A stretch of 64,000 nt of DNA from Calditrichia bacterium (GTDB lineage: Bacteria; Calditrichota; Calditrichia; Calditrichales; J004): positions 186,001 to 250,000 of the forward strand of contig JACKAO010000005.1 in assembly GCA_020635035.1 (NCBI GenBank). Direction: 5' to 3'. Shown here in pieces: positions 1 through 10,235 of the stretch; position 1 is the stretch's first letter, and each line of letters starts with the position of its first letter. Position numbers and translations under genes: made by a program. The notes under the pieces were generated by a model. It was not told the origin of the DNA. It did not search any database and was given only the letters and a program-made list of their open reading frames with translations.

Positions 1-860
1 ATGTTCTCAAAATAAAGGACAGCTACCGAATTTTTGTTTTCAGTGACATTTTTTTGGGGCTGTGGTTCTTTAAGCATATTCAAAATTTCGTCTGCCGACT
101 GAATACGGTTTTTAACATCTTTTTGCAGCAGTTTAGATACCAGCTTTAAAAGATAATCCGGTGTATCCGGACGTTTATTTTGAATAGCTGTGGGTTCTTC
201 ATTTAAAATCTCAAAAACGATGGCTGCTTCATAATCACCCTGGAACGGCAACTCGCCGGTAAGCATTTCATAAAGAACGACCCCGAGTGACCACAAATCG
301 GACCTGTAATCCACATCTTCGCTGCGGGCTTGTTCTGGTGACATATAAGATGTGGTGCCCAGGGTTGTGCCAACCTTTGTTACCTGTGCAGATCCTTTGA
401 ACTTGGCAATACCAAAGTCCATGATTTTAGGAATACCGTTTTCGGCAATCATAATATTAGCGCTTTTAATATCACGATGCGTGATACCTTTTGAGTGAGC
501 TTCGCGCATGCCTTCGGTTAACTGTTTAAAAATACTTACAATTTCATTTATGGAAGGTGTGTTATTTTTCAGATATTCTTTAAGCTCGATGCCCGGTACA
601 TATTCCATGACGATGAATTTTTGGTTATCTGCATCTTCAATAGAATAAATATGAGCAATATTCAGATGATTTAAGGCAGCAGAAGCCTGTGCTTCGTTTT
701 CAAAGCGTTGGTTTTCTTCTTCATTATCAGCTATATGACCAGGCAGAAACTTGATCGCCACTTCACGCTTTAATCGTGTATCCAGGGCTTTGTAAACAAT
801 ACCCATACCACCCTGGCCCAGTTTTTCAATTATCTGATAGTGAAGGATTTGTTTATCCAT
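1..860 (-). CDS. Serine/threonine protein kinase, cut by left edge (kinase 1)
   Basis: Partial Hanks-type kinase; about 286 codons are visible and the C-terminus lies outside the window. The start is the ATG at 858-860. The glycine loop reads GQGGMG near residue 15-20, the ATP-binding Lys is in VAIKFLP, the catalytic loop is HRDIKSANIM (about 128) and the metal motif is DFG (about 148), so it should be active. The last visible residues (SVAVLYFEN) are the opening of the TolB-like AVLPF domain seen in its neighbours, so a sensor-plus-TPR C-terminus is expected (inference). No transmembrane helix is seen between the kinase domain and that motif, so the visible part looks cytoplasmic. It follows kinase 2 by 20 bases and is probably the downstream member of the same transcript. 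Confidence 0.93.
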   Translation of the reverse strand, partial: MDKQILHYQIIEKLGQGGMGIVYKALDTRLKREVAIKFLPGHIADNEEENQRFENEAQASAALNHLNIAHIYSIEDADNQKFIVMEYVPGIELKEYLKNNTPSINEIVSIFKQLTEGMREAHSKGITHRDIKSANIMIAENGIPKIMDFGIAKFKGSAQVTKVGTTLGTTSYMSPEQARSEDVDYRSDLWSLGVVLYEMLTGELPFQGDYEAAIVFEILNEEPTAIQNKRPDTPDYLLKLVSKLLQKDVKNRIQSADEILNMLKEPQPQKNVTENKNSVAVLYFEN

Positions 861-880
861 TTGGTTGACTTCTCCCTTAA

Positions 881-3550
881 TTATTTCTGAAAAATTTTAT
901 CCAGTTCAGCTGTCCAGTTATAAATCATATTAAAAGATTTAAGCTGCTCCTGGGTATCACTGTTTTTAATCATAATAAAATGCTCCCCATCAGGAGTAAT
1001 ATCATAATTATCAGCATTGTCACTTGGAAAATAATAGGAACTGACATCCATTATTTCATTTTGTTTGCCGGGAGAAAATACCGGTTGAAGTTTTACCGGA
1101 AGTTCCATCATAATCCCATTCATGCTTATGTAATAGAGCTTTTTCCCATCTGGTGACCAGCGTGGCGAAAAACCGCCGTCGTTCGAGATCTGCCATTTGA
1201 GTTCAAATTTTGGAAAATCCGTAACATAAATTTCCTGTATTTCTGTTTCAAGTGAAGAGTATGCCAAATACCGACCATCCGGTGAAAAATTTCCCCCTAA
1301 CCCACTAATATTTAATTTTTCACTTTCTTTGTTCTGCAAATTTAATAACTCCAGATCCCATGCAGCAGCATCACCAAGAACATTGACAAACATATATTTA
1401 TCATCCGGTGAAACAGAAAGAATACTGGTTGCCGTTCCTGCATTAAAAGAATTAACCACCTTGTTTGATCCATCCTTAAGGGATTGGTATATAATTTCAC
1501 CATTACCCTTATCTGTGCTTAAAAAATAAAATCCATCTTTGTTATTACTCCAAAGGGGATACAATGCCTTCATACCAAATGTAAGGCGCCGGAAAAGCTC
1601 CGTCTGCAGGTCATAAATCCAGATATCACGGGCTGTACTTTGTGTGCCAACATTAACAAGAATTTTTGTACCATCCGGCGAAATACGTGGTAACAAAAAT
1701 GGATTTGCAGGAACCGGAAGTATTTCGGATTCTTCTTTATTACTCACCAGAACTATGTTCATGGCCTGGTTACGGTTCCCTTTGACATAGACGATATTTC
1801 CGTTGTCTGATAAACCAAAAAATGAAATCCCGCTCCCAACATCACCCTCCACATTACTTAACACCGGCTCCGGCGCAGATAAAAATTTATAATTCTCAAG
1901 ATCAAAAGGAGCCGCCAACAGTTTCCCATCTTTTCCGATGATTATATAACCGGGTTCTAAATAACGAGCCATTTCACCTTTTACGGATAAAATATGTTTA
2001 CTATTGTCATCAAGTGAAAGAATAGCCAGCTCCGCATCTTCATATGAATTTGGGCTGTTTACGCTACCAATTGTAAAAATGATATGTTTGCCATCTGGTA
2101 ATACCTGCGGCCAGCGATGCGTTCTTTCGCCTCTTAAGGAATCCAGATCGGTAAGCTTTGTTTCTTTCCCGCTGGATAAATTAAGCATGGTTAAACCCGA
2201 GTGGTAGGTTTGCGAATATACAATTCTGTTATTATCCATCCAGCTTGCACCGCGGTAAACAGGTTTATTAATGAGTACATCAACCGTCCGGTTTAAAAGT
2301 GATACTCTTTTAAGCTGACCATCTGCATTAAAACCAATGTAATTTCCATCGGGAGAGAAAAAAGGTTCTCCAGACACAGACCCGAGACCTTCAAGTTTGG
2401 TTATTTTAAAGTCTTTTAAAGATTTGACATAAATATTTGTTTTTCCCCCTTCAACAACTATATAGGCGATTCTGCTTCCATCCGGGGAAATAGCAATTAC
2501 TTGCATATCAGATTTATATAACTGCACTTTATTGTTTTCAATGGCTGAAATATTAAAATGCAGACTTTCATCGGAAGACTTATTGACCTGGTAAAAATAG
2601 TGTATGATAAAATAAACCAGGAACAATGTTGCTACGACAGCTATTGGCTTATAAGGATCAATTCTTTTCTCTTTTTTGGGCGATTTTTCCGCTGGTTTTT
2701 GAACAGTTGTTTTTGTAATCCTGGACATACCGGTGTTACTTAAATCAATCGCTTTTAAATCTATGATCAGGTCATTGGCCGATTGATATCTTTCCCCGGC
2801 ATCCTTGGCCATAAGTTTAGCTACAATCCATTCCAGGGACATGGGAACGCCACTGCGGATGGAAGTCAGCGCTTCCGGCTCTTCATTCTGGATGGCATAA
2901 AAGATTGCCTGGTCGTAGTCAGCAGCAAAAGGTAAGCGCCCGCTGATCATTTCGTATAATGCAACACCCAGTGACCATAAATCCGTGCGATGATCAACTT
3001 CTTTACCCTGCACCTGCTCCGGGCTCATATAAGCAACCGTGCCGATGGTTGTACCCATCTGGGTCAGTTTTGTGGACATGGAGGTTTTGGCCAAACCAAA
3101 ATCAAGAATTTTTGCCTGTTTTTCCGTGCTGATCAGAATATTTGATGGCTTTATATCACGATGAACGATGCCTTTGTTATGCGCAGCTTTCAGTCCTTCG
3201 GACACCTGGAGAGCAATAGCAATAGCATCCTGCAAGGGCAGAAGATTTTCCGCCCCTACGATATCGTTCAGGGTTTTACCATCCACGTATTCCATCACAA
3301 TAAACGGCTTGCCTTCAAACTCGTTTATCTCATACACTGTAGCGATGTTGGAATGATTAAGGGCAGCAGCAGCCTTAGCTTCACGGCTGAAACGGGCGCG
3401 GTCATCTTCGGAGACCAGCATGTGCGGCGGCAGAATTTTTATGGCCACTTCACGGTTAAGCTTGGTATCTTCGGCTTTGTAGACAATTCCCATCCCGCCT
3501 TCGCCGAGTTTTTCGATGATGCAATAATGTAGTATAGATTTACTGATCAT
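881..3550 (-). CDS. Membrane serine/threonine kinase with PD40/TolB-type beta-propeller (kinase 2)
   Basis: 889-residue kinase of the bacterial Hanks/PknB type. The kinase domain spans about residues 8-270 with VAIKILP (Lys38), HRDIKPSNIL (about 130) and DFG (about 150). A basic linker leads to one transmembrane helix at about 302-320. The remaining 560 residues contain repeated 'SPDG' blades (ISPDGSRIAYI, FSPDGNYIGF, ISPDGTKILV, WSPDGKKLYY) typical of PD40/WD40-like TolB propellers. The inferred topology is a cytoplasmic kinase with a periplasmic propeller that senses a ligand or partner. It is the only copy in the array with a propeller instead of TPRs. It sits 30 bases after kinase 3 and 20 before kinase 1. 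Substrate and ligand are unknown. Confidence 0.95.
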   Translation of the reverse strand: MISKSILHYCIIEKLGEGGMGIVYKAEDTKLNREVAIKILPPHMLVSEDDRARFSREAKAAAALNHSNIATVYEINEFEGKPFIVMEYVDGKTLNDIVGAENLLPLQDAIAIALQVSEGLKAAHNKGIVHRDIKPSNILISTEKQAKILDFGLAKTSMSTKLTQMGTTIGTVAYMSPEQVQGKEVDHRTDLWSLGVALYEMISGRLPFAADYDQAIFYAIQNEEPEALTSIRSGVPMSLEWIVAKLMAKDAGERYQSANDLIIDLKAIDLSNTGMSRITKTTVQKPAEKSPKKEKRIDPYKPIAVVATLFLVYFIIHYFYQVNKSSDESLHFNISAIENNKVQLYKSDMQVIAISPDGSRIAYIVVEGGKTNIYVKSLKDFKITKLEGLGSVSGEPFFSPDGNYIGFNADGQLKRVSLLNRTVDVLINKPVYRGASWMDNNRIVYSQTYHSGLTMLNLSSGKETKLTDLDSLRGERTHRWPQVLPDGKHIIFTIGSVNSPNSYEDAELAILSLDDNSKHILSVKGEMARYLEPGYIIIGKDGKLLAAPFDLENYKFLSAPEPVLSNVEGDVGSGISFFGLSDNGNIVYVKGNRNQAMNIVLVSNKEESEILPVPANPFLLPRISPDGTKILVNVGTQSTARDIWIYDLQTELFRRLTFGMKALYPLWSNNKDGFYFLSTDKGNGEIIYQSLKDGSNKVVNSFNAGTATSILSVSPDDKYMFVNVLGDAAAWDLELLNLQNKESEKLNISGLGGNFSPDGRYLAYSSLETEIQEIYVTDFPKFELKWQISNDGGFSPRWSPDGKKLYYISMNGIMMELPVKLQPVFSPGKQNEIMDVSSYYFPSDNADNYDITPDGEHFIMIKNSDTQEQLKSFNMIYNWTAELDKIFQK

Positions 3551-3580
3551 ATTTTATTTTTTCCTGGCCTTATTGATAAT

Positions 3581-6256
3581 CTACGTATTCTCTTTGGAAT
3601 ACTTTTTTAATAATTGCTGAAAGCCGGGATCATTTTTCAACATTTCCCATCTTGGATCAATTTTTAAAAGTGCTACGGATATTACGTCTGTGGGAAGAGT
3701 AAGCAATTTATCCAGAGTTTTAACAGCTAGCTCTGTATCACCGTTAATAGCATAAATCTGCGCCAAGTCAAATAATCTGAATGTCCCGCGCCATGCTTCT
3801 TTTGTTACAGGTAATAATTCATAACCATATTTTCCTTCTTTAAGCGCCAGTTCCTTCTCCCCTATACCAGCATAGGCAATACCCAGTGATGTATACAATC
3901 TTGAATCATCAGGGCTGTTATTTATTTTTTGTTTAAGCACGGCAATGGCAGTATTGTAATGCTTTTCTGCTAATTTTTTATCACCCATCAAATTATAAAT
4001 TTCAGCTAAATAAAGGTCTTCAGGTTTATAAAAAAACTGATCATCAATCTCTTTGATGCCTTTGACCCGCTCAATGGCATTTTTAAAGTCGCCCTCGATT
4101 ATTTCACACAAATAAAGCACATTAATATACAAATGTGAATCCAGTCCGATTTTATTGGTCCTGGCTGCATTAATAACATCTCTGCATTTTTCGACATCAC
4201 CGGTTCTAAGAAGGTAGCTCAGCCCTATTGAGAAATAAGGATGAATCGCTTCCGGAGATATTATGTTAACCTTTTCTAAATATGAAATCGCCTGATTGTA
4301 ATCACGTAAAAGACAATAAGTCTCCCCAATTGAAAAAACCGTATCATAATCCTTTGGATTAAGCGCGTAGGCTTTCATTAAATAATCAATCGTTTTGCGC
4401 ATATCTCCCTGTCGTCTTGCTACATAAGCAATCCCCGAGATAGCGTTTAAATGATTTGGGCTGATTTTCAGAGCTTGATCATATTCCTGCAAAGCTTTCT
4501 CATAATCAAGCAGTCCATGATAAAAGAAATCACCCATCGCTGTATGAGCTTCAGGAAGGTTGCTATTAATTGCTAATGCTTTTTGAGCGTTACTTTTTGA
4601 TTTATTCAAAATTGCATCTGACCGATCGAAATATGACCAGTATAAATTTGACTGGACTGTTGATAACAATGCAAAAGCATGGGCAAATTGGTTATCCAGC
4701 GCAATGGCTTTTCCAAGCATGTCTTCAGCAATCCTGTGATTTTTTTCATTGGAAATATCCTGTGCATAGTAGATCGCCTTTAAATACAAATCATAAGCTT
4801 CTGAACTGTTTGTAATAGTTTTTTGAAGCGCTTGCTGTTCTGAATTAACTAATTTTAAATTTAAAGCCGACGCTACTTTTCCTGCGATGTCTGCCTGTAG
4901 TGTGAAGGCGCTACTAAAATCCGCTTCATAAGGGCTGGACCATATTTGTGTAGAATTTTCAATTTTGATAAGTTCAGGATTGACACGTATTCTCTTCCGG
5001 CCGTTTTCTGTATTTTCCCACTGAATCGTACCTTCAAGGACAAATTGAACACCCAATTCTTCAGCAATTTGTTTCAATGTTTTCTGACTGTTTTTATACT
5101 GCATGGCACTTGATCGTGCAATAACTCTGAGATTTGAAAGTGCTGACAAATTGCTGATAATTTCACCTGTAATTCCATCTGCAAAATATTCGTCCTCTGT
5201 ATTACCAAGATTTTGAAAAGGAAGGACAGCCAGCATCTTCACAGAGTCCGTTGTTTTTTCAGTGGTTGGTTTGAACAGAAAAAATAATGCAGCAATTATA
5301 ACAATAACACCAGAAACTGCAAAAATCCATTTTGGCAAGGAAGACTTTGATTTACTCTTGTCATCCATTGCAGGTTGTGGTTCAGAAATAACCCTGCTTA
5401 TGTGCAATGAAGACGTCTGCATGGCATTCAGGTCATCAATAACCTGATCCATTGATTGATAACGCTGTTCTTTATCTTTTTCCAGGCATTTGCTGACAAT
5501 GGAAATAAAATTTTCTGAGATATCAGGTTTTTTTAAAAGCTGCATATCAGCCGGATCGTTAATAATCGAAAACATTATTGCCGCTTCATATGCGCCTTTA
5601 AAGGGCATTTCTCCTGAAAGCAGTTCATATAAAATTATACCAAAAGACCAGATGTCTGAGCGCGGATCCGCTTCTTCTCCCCTTGCCTGCTCAGGCGACA
5701 TGTATGCAGCTGTTCCAATGGTTGTACCAACCCGGGTTAATTGTCCCGAATCACGAAACTTGGCCAATCCAAAATCCATGATTTTAACTTTACCTTTGTC
5801 GGTAACCATGATATTTGAAGATTTAATATCACGATGAATAATACCCTTTTCGTGGGCGGCCTGCAGGCCTTCGGCGATTTGGGTGGCAATCTGTACGGGT
5901 GAAGCATTATTCATCAAAATTGATGTATCTGTTAAAGCTTTTTCTGATGAATGCTTCACCCTTACGATATCCTTCAACTCTTTACCATCGATATATTCCA
6001 TCACCAGGAACATTTCGTTATTGGCTTCTTCAATTGCAAATATCGTGGCAATATTGGGATGGTTTAAAGCAGCGGCGGCCTTGGCTTCAATCTCAAAGCG
6101 TTTGCGTTCATCAGAGTTGGCTGATATATGCTGCGGCAGGAACTTGATAGCGACCTGGCGTTCCAGTTTTGTATCTTCAGCAAGATATACCACACCCATC
6201 CCGCCCTGACCCAATTTTTCAATAATCTTATAATGTAAAATTAATTTACCAATCAT
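3581..6256 (-). CDS. Membrane serine/threonine kinase with TolB-like and TPR sensor (kinase 3)
   Basis: 891 residues. Kinase domain at about 8-275 with GQGGMG, VAIKFLP, HRDIKSSNIM (141) and DFG (161), all intact. A transmembrane helix lies at about 309-329, followed by MLAVLPFQNL...YFADGITGEI, the start of the TolB N-terminal-like (COG5616) domain common in adenylate cyclase/kinase fusions, and then about eight TPR-like repeats to the C-terminus. The sensor is probably periplasmic. An insert of roughly 20 residues near 100-118, before the HRD helix, is absent from kinases 2, 4 and 5. Closely spaced with kinase 2 (30 bases) and 77 bases after the repeat protein upstream. Confidence 0.95.
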   Translation of the reverse strand: MIGKLILHYKIIEKLGQGGMGVVYLAEDTKLERQVAIKFLPQHISANSDERKRFEIEAKAAAALNHPNIATIFAIEEANNEMFLVMEYIDGKELKDIVRVKHSSEKALTDTSILMNNASPVQIATQIAEGLQAAHEKGIIHRDIKSSNIMVTDKGKVKIMDFGLAKFRDSGQLTRVGTTIGTAAYMSPEQARGEEADPRSDIWSFGIILYELLSGEMPFKGAYEAAIMFSIINDPADMQLLKKPDISENFISIVSKCLEKDKEQRYQSMDQVIDDLNAMQTSSLHISRVISEPQPAMDDKSKSKSSLPKWIFAVSGVIVIIAALFFLFKPTTEKTTDSVKMLAVLPFQNLGNTEDEYFADGITGEIISNLSALSNLRVIARSSAMQYKNSQKTLKQIAEELGVQFVLEGTIQWENTENGRKRIRVNPELIKIENSTQIWSSPYEADFSSAFTLQADIAGKVASALNLKLVNSEQQALQKTITNSSEAYDLYLKAIYYAQDISNEKNHRIAEDMLGKAIALDNQFAHAFALLSTVQSNLYWSYFDRSDAILNKSKSNAQKALAINSNLPEAHTAMGDFFYHGLLDYEKALQEYDQALKISPNHLNAISGIAYVARRQGDMRKTIDYLMKAYALNPKDYDTVFSIGETYCLLRDYNQAISYLEKVNIISPEAIHPYFSIGLSYLLRTGDVEKCRDVINAARTNKIGLDSHLYINVLYLCEIIEGDFKNAIERVKGIKEIDDQFFYKPEDLYLAEIYNLMGDKKLAEKHYNTAIAVLKQKINNSPDDSRLYTSLGIAYAGIGEKELALKEGKYGYELLPVTKEAWRGTFRLFDLAQIYAINGDTELAVKTLDKLLTLPTDVISVALLKIDPRWEMLKNDPGFQQLLKKYSKENT

Positions 6257-6333
6257 CTTTATCCTTTAATCGCTGTCTCCTTCTATCCTGCAAAAGAAAT
6301 TTCTGCTTTTCCACTAAGCAGCATTACAAAATT

Positions 6334-7602
6334 TTATTTACTGTAAAAACTGAAAAAATAAACAATAGCAGCGCGGCGCCAATCTCCCGGCCCTTCAACT
6401 GTACCGCGTGATGAGCTTCCTATCCAGACTTTTCCACCTTCTGTAATTGAGCCTGCCCGGCTTCCACTTTTCCAGACTTCTCCACTTGCTGTTAATGTTC
6501 CAACCTGATTACCCCTATGCCAGACATCACCGTTTTTTTCAATGGATCCAACAGAGTTACCGTTAACCCATATTTCTCCATCCCCTTCAATATAACCGAC
6601 ATATTTACTGTTAATCCAAACTTCCCCTTTTTGGGTAATCTCACAGAATTGACTGCCATCGAGCCATAATTTTTGGCTCGTTGATTTACTTTTTGGTTTT
6701 TTAGGCATGGATGCAAGCTCCTGGCGAACTATGGCATCTTTTATTTTGAATCGTTCAAGTTTGTCTTTAGCTGCTTTAAGTAATTCCTTTTGTTGATTTC
6801 TTTTTTGGGGATCGTATTGATTTAAACCTTTATCAAACTCAGAAACAACATCAATATGGAAAAGTCCGGCTTCCAATGTTTCTTTGTTATCCTGATAATA
6901 ATTAGATCCACCAATATTCATCACCTTGTTTTTATCATTTTCATCCGCATTATTAATGAAATTTGCACGATCAAGTGAATTACCAAGTTCGCTTTCTGCA
7001 TTCTCACTGGCTATTTTAATTTGATCGACAATCTGATTATACCATGTCTGTTGTGTCCAGCGGTCAAAACGCTCTTTATCCTGTTTAGTAACTTTACCTG
7101 ATGCGAAATAGGCTTCCATTTGCTGTGTATCTTTTACAAGCTGGGGACCGATCAGATTTTGCATGGCTGAAACCCACTCAGCAGCTTGTTTTGGAGTAGC
7201 TGCCGGAGATAATTTTGGTCTGTTCTGCGTTTGATATTTTTGGATCATAGCATTATATATTTGTGAACTGCTCTGCTGCGGTGCAGCAGCTTCAGGTTTT
7301 ACATACTGTGGTTTTTGCCACTCGGCTGCGATAGCTATTAGTTTATCTTTAGCAGCATTCCAGCGGTTAACCAGAGAATTATAATCTTTGTGAGTTTTAG
7401 ATTTTGTTGATTCCAGCAAAGTTCGGCAATCAGATAATTTTGCAGATAAGTTATTATATGCAGCGGTATCATTTCTTTTAAGGTATTTGAAACCATTTTC
7501 AATCTGATCAAGTGTTTTTTGTGCCCTGACAAAGTCGGAATCCTGGGCTTTTAATTCACAAATGGAAAATAAAAAAAGCAATGAAAATACAATGTATTTC
7601 AT
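6334..7602 (-). CDS. Secreted protein with six 16-residue beta repeats
   Basis: 422 residues with a Sec signal peptide (MKYIVFSLLF... cleaved near CELKAQ|D, about residue 20). Residues 21-300 are Lys/Gln-rich and look mostly helical or coiled coil. Residues about 311-406 form six tandem 16-residue units with the pattern [E/D/K]-[V/I/L]-W-x-x-G-x-x-[V/A]-G-x-[I/L]-x-x-x-G, for example EVWINSKYVGYIEGDG. The pattern recalls '5-fold beta-flower' type repeat domains of Bacteroidota (resemblance only). It lies inside the kinase array, between kinase 3 and a small unknown gene, on the same strand. I infer an exported structural or ligand-binding partner of the kinase sensors; no enzymatic motif is visible. 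Confidence 0.85.
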   Translation of the reverse strand: MKYIVFSLLFLFSICELKAQDSDFVRAQKTLDQIENGFKYLKRNDTAAYNNLSAKLSDCRTLLESTKSKTHKDYNSLVNRWNAAKDKLIAIAAEWQKPQYVKPEAAAPQQSSSQIYNAMIQKYQTQNRPKLSPAATPKQAAEWVSAMQNLIGPQLVKDTQQMEAYFASGKVTKQDKERFDRWTQQTWYNQIVDQIKIASENAESELGNSLDRANFINNADENDKNKVMNIGGSNYYQDNKETLEAGLFHIDVVSEFDKGLNQYDPQKRNQQKELLKAAKDKLERFKIKDAIVRQELASMPKKPKSKSTSQKLWLDGSQFCEITQKGEVWINSKYVGYIEGDGEIWVNGNSVGSIEKNGDVWHRGNQVGTLTASGEVWKSGSRAGSITEGGKVWIGSSSRGTVEGPGDWRRAAIVYFFSFYSK

Positions 7603-7701
7603 TAAAAAACTCCCTGTTACATTTAACCTGACATGCTTTATGGATAAAATAAAAGAAAAAAATATGCAGAATAATTAAGTATTATCAGCACAGAATTTGT
7701 T

Positions 7702-8061
7702 TTAATTAAGTCGATCGGCTTTTATAACAACTATTTTTTGAATGGGTGTTGTAATGAGATTATTCCCAAATTCAAGACATAAACCACAGGCTGCAACCAT
7801 GCCGATATTGATGACACTTCCACCCCATGTGCAGCCCCTGATATTTATCTTTGATGGCGACATGCCTTTGCGGTCAAACCAACCACCTGATACTTCAAAC
7901 ATATTTTCTTCGGCTTTGCGGATTTTATAAACAGAATTATTCGTCATTGCCAAAACATAATCACCACATTCAAGACTGTTTTTTGCAACATGTTTTATAT
8001 TTTCTGAAGAAGAAACTATATCTGACAGGCTTTGGCCATATTTATACCGTTTACTTTCCAT
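7702..8061 (-). CDS. Unknown 119-residue protein, overlaps end of kinase 4
   Basis: I do not recognise this family. There is no signal peptide and no transmembrane helix. The N-terminal third is polar; the C-terminal part is rich in Gly, Cys and beta-branched residues (RGCTWGGSVINIG, ACGLCLEFGNN, TTPIQKIVVIK) and looks like a small beta domain with five Cys in total. The ATG at 8059-8061 lies within the last codons of kinase 4 (stop at 8051), an 11-base overlap in another frame, which implies translational coupling and supports this being a real gene. It may be a cytoplasmic partner or substrate of kinase 4 (inference from coupling only). Confidence 0.7.
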   Translation of the reverse strand: MESKRYKYGQSLSDIVSSSENIKHVAKNSLECGDYVLAMTNNSVYKIRKAEENMFEVSGGWFDRKGMSPSKINIRGCTWGGSVINIGMVAACGLCLEFGNNLITTPIQKIVVIKADRLN

Positions 8062-10183
8062 ACATTAATTCCAGATATTCCGGTTCTTTTCTGATATTTT
8101 CCAAATCCGTATCTCTTTTAATCCATTCATAATCTTCCAATCCTTTAGCAACAGAATTTTTAAGTGCATTTATTGCTAACTTTGTTTCATTCATTCTGGC
8201 ATAACTGCAGGCTGCATTATAATACATTAATGGATCATCCGGGCTTAACTGTAAAGCTTTTTCTGCTTCATTTTTTGCTTCTTCGTTGCGCCCGACCGTG
8301 GCTAAATCAATGGCATAATAAATATGCGAACGGGCATCTTCCGGATGCTGCGCCAGGTATTTCGGATAAACATCCAGCAGCTTCTGCAGAATGTCATCAT
8401 GTTTTTCTTTCTCATTCAACCGCTCATACACAATACGTAAATCGCCATATGCAGTGTGAAAATTTGGATTTAATTCAATTACTTTTTTTTGCATTTCGAT
8501 AGCTTCTCTGTCACGATCGAGCAGATGATAAACCCTGCCTAAAATCCAGTAGCTGCTAAAATTATTCGGATCAAGCCCGATTGCTTTTTGACAGGCTTCT
8601 GCGGCTTCATTCAAAGAGCGTTTACTCATATATGCCAATCCAAGGGCAGCATAGGCTTCCGATAAACTGGAATCATACATTAATGCTTTTAAGCTTGACT
8701 CAATCGCCTTATCGAACCAGACATCTTTCGTATCATAATCAAAATGCATTGTAGCATAAGCTTCACCCAATCCTGCATATGCAGCAGCATAACGTTCATC
8801 CAGCTGAATAGCCTGTTTAAATAACTGAATTGCAAATTGTATACCATTTTTTGTTCTCTGATATAAATAATTCCGTGCACGCAGGTAACAATCAAACGCT
8901 TCCGGATTAACGGTTGAGCGTTTTGACAACACAACTTTTTCAGTTGGTGTAAGTTTTAGCATCAGGGCATCTACAATTTGTTTGGAAACCTGTTCCTGGA
9001 TATCAAAAACATCTGCAAGGTCACCCTTGTAAGTTTCCGCCCATAATTGAGTATCCGTTGCAACATCGATTAACTGTGCGGTTATGCGCAGCTTATCCTG
9101 GAATTTCCTGACACTGCCTTCAATCAGGTAGCGGACGCCCAGTTCCTTGCCGATTGTTTTAATACCCTTGGTCGTTCCTTTGTATTGCATCGTTGTGGTG
9201 CGCGAAACAACACGCATATCTTTTAACCTGGAAAGATTCATAATCAGCTCTTCAGCAAGGCCGTCACTGAAATAATCCGTTTCTTTTTCCGAGCTGATGT
9301 TATTAAAAGGCAGAACTGCAATAGCTTTCGTTTTTGTTTGCTGGTCGGCTGAGCTGATTCCCTTTTCTGCATCTGATATGCTGTTGATAAGTTCATCGGC
9401 AGAAGCAAATCTTTTCTCACGATCCTTCTCTAGCAGTTTCAGAACAATATCATCAATATGTGCAGGTATTTTACGATCCAGTTCACTTGGTTCCAGCGGG
9501 TGTTCGTTAACAATCACATATGACCATGCCGCTTCATGCTCTGCTTTAAATGGCAGCTCACTCGTAAGCATTTCGTAAAAAATAACGCCAAGAGACCATA
9601 AATCAGTGCGATGATCAAGCTTTATTCCCTGTGCCTGTTCCGGCGACATATAAGCTGCTGTCCCCAGAGTTGTTCCAACCCGTGTGACCAACTCACTTCC
9701 CTTAACTTTTGCCAGACCAAAATCCATTACTTTTACTTTACCATCTTTGGTAATCATTATGTTGCTACTCTTTATATCACGATGAATGATGCCTTTTTCA
9801 TGGGCAGCTTTTAACCCTTCTGCAATTGCGCGGGTTATATTCAAAGCACTGTCAATAGCAATATTGGATTCAAGAATTTTATTTTTTAACTCAACCCCAT
9901 CAATAAATTCCATGACAATGAATACTTCGTTTTCATTATCATTTAATCGGGCTTCTTCAATAGCATATATGGTTGCAATATTCGGATGATTAAATGATGC
10001 CGCGGCCTGCGCTTCAACTTCAAAACGTTTACGCTCTTCCGTATTTGCGGCAATGTGTTTGGGTAAAAACTTTATGGCAACATCTCGTTTCAGTTTTAAA
10101 TCCTGGGCCTTATAAACAACACCCATGCCGCCTTCGCCTAATTTTTCCTGGATTTTATAATGCAGAATTGTTTTACCGATCAT
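8051..10183 (-). CDS. Soluble serine/threonine kinase with TolB-like and TPR domains (kinase 4)
   Basis: 710 residues from the ATG at 10183. An in-frame TTG at 10201 would add six residues, but the ATG has an AAGGA six bases before it and matches the MIGKxILHY start of the sister kinases, so 10183 was chosen. Kinase domain about 8-275 with VAIKFLP, HRDIKSSNIM (134) and DFG (154). It is followed without a transmembrane helix by AIAVLPFNNISS...YFSDGLAEELI (TolB-like, COG5616) and about seven TPRs ending in YNAACSYARM...LELMYGK. Very similar along its whole length to kinase 5, so a tandem duplicate. Probably cytoplasmic. Confidence 0.95.
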   Translation of the reverse strand: MIGKTILHYKIQEKLGEGGMGVVYKAQDLKLKRDVAIKFLPKHIAANTEERKRFEVEAQAAASFNHPNIATIYAIEEARLNDNENEVFIVMEFIDGVELKNKILESNIAIDSALNITRAIAEGLKAAHEKGIIHRDIKSSNIMITKDGKVKVMDFGLAKVKGSELVTRVGTTLGTAAYMSPEQAQGIKLDHRTDLWSLGVIFYEMLTSELPFKAEHEAAWSYVIVNEHPLEPSELDRKIPAHIDDIVLKLLEKDREKRFASADELINSISDAEKGISSADQQTKTKAIAVLPFNNISSEKETDYFSDGLAEELIMNLSRLKDMRVVSRTTTMQYKGTTKGIKTIGKELGVRYLIEGSVRKFQDKLRITAQLIDVATDTQLWAETYKGDLADVFDIQEQVSKQIVDALMLKLTPTEKVVLSKRSTVNPEAFDCYLRARNYLYQRTKNGIQFAIQLFKQAIQLDERYAAAYAGLGEAYATMHFDYDTKDVWFDKAIESSLKALMYDSSLSEAYAALGLAYMSKRSLNEAAEACQKAIGLDPNNFSSYWILGRVYHLLDRDREAIEMQKKVIELNPNFHTAYGDLRIVYERLNEKEKHDDILQKLLDVYPKYLAQHPEDARSHIYYAIDLATVGRNEEAKNEAEKALQLSPDDPLMYYNAACSYARMNETKLAINALKNSVAKGLEDYEWIKRDTDLENIRKEPEYLELMYGK

Positions 10184-10235
10184 TCCTGTTCCTTCGGCCA
10201 AATATTTTTCTTGTCATTAAGTGAGTTTAACATTA

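Noticed and set aside
10184..10201. TTG start for kinase 4 adding six residues
   Set aside because: The ATG at 10183 has a well-spaced AAGGA and matches the starts of the sister kinases.
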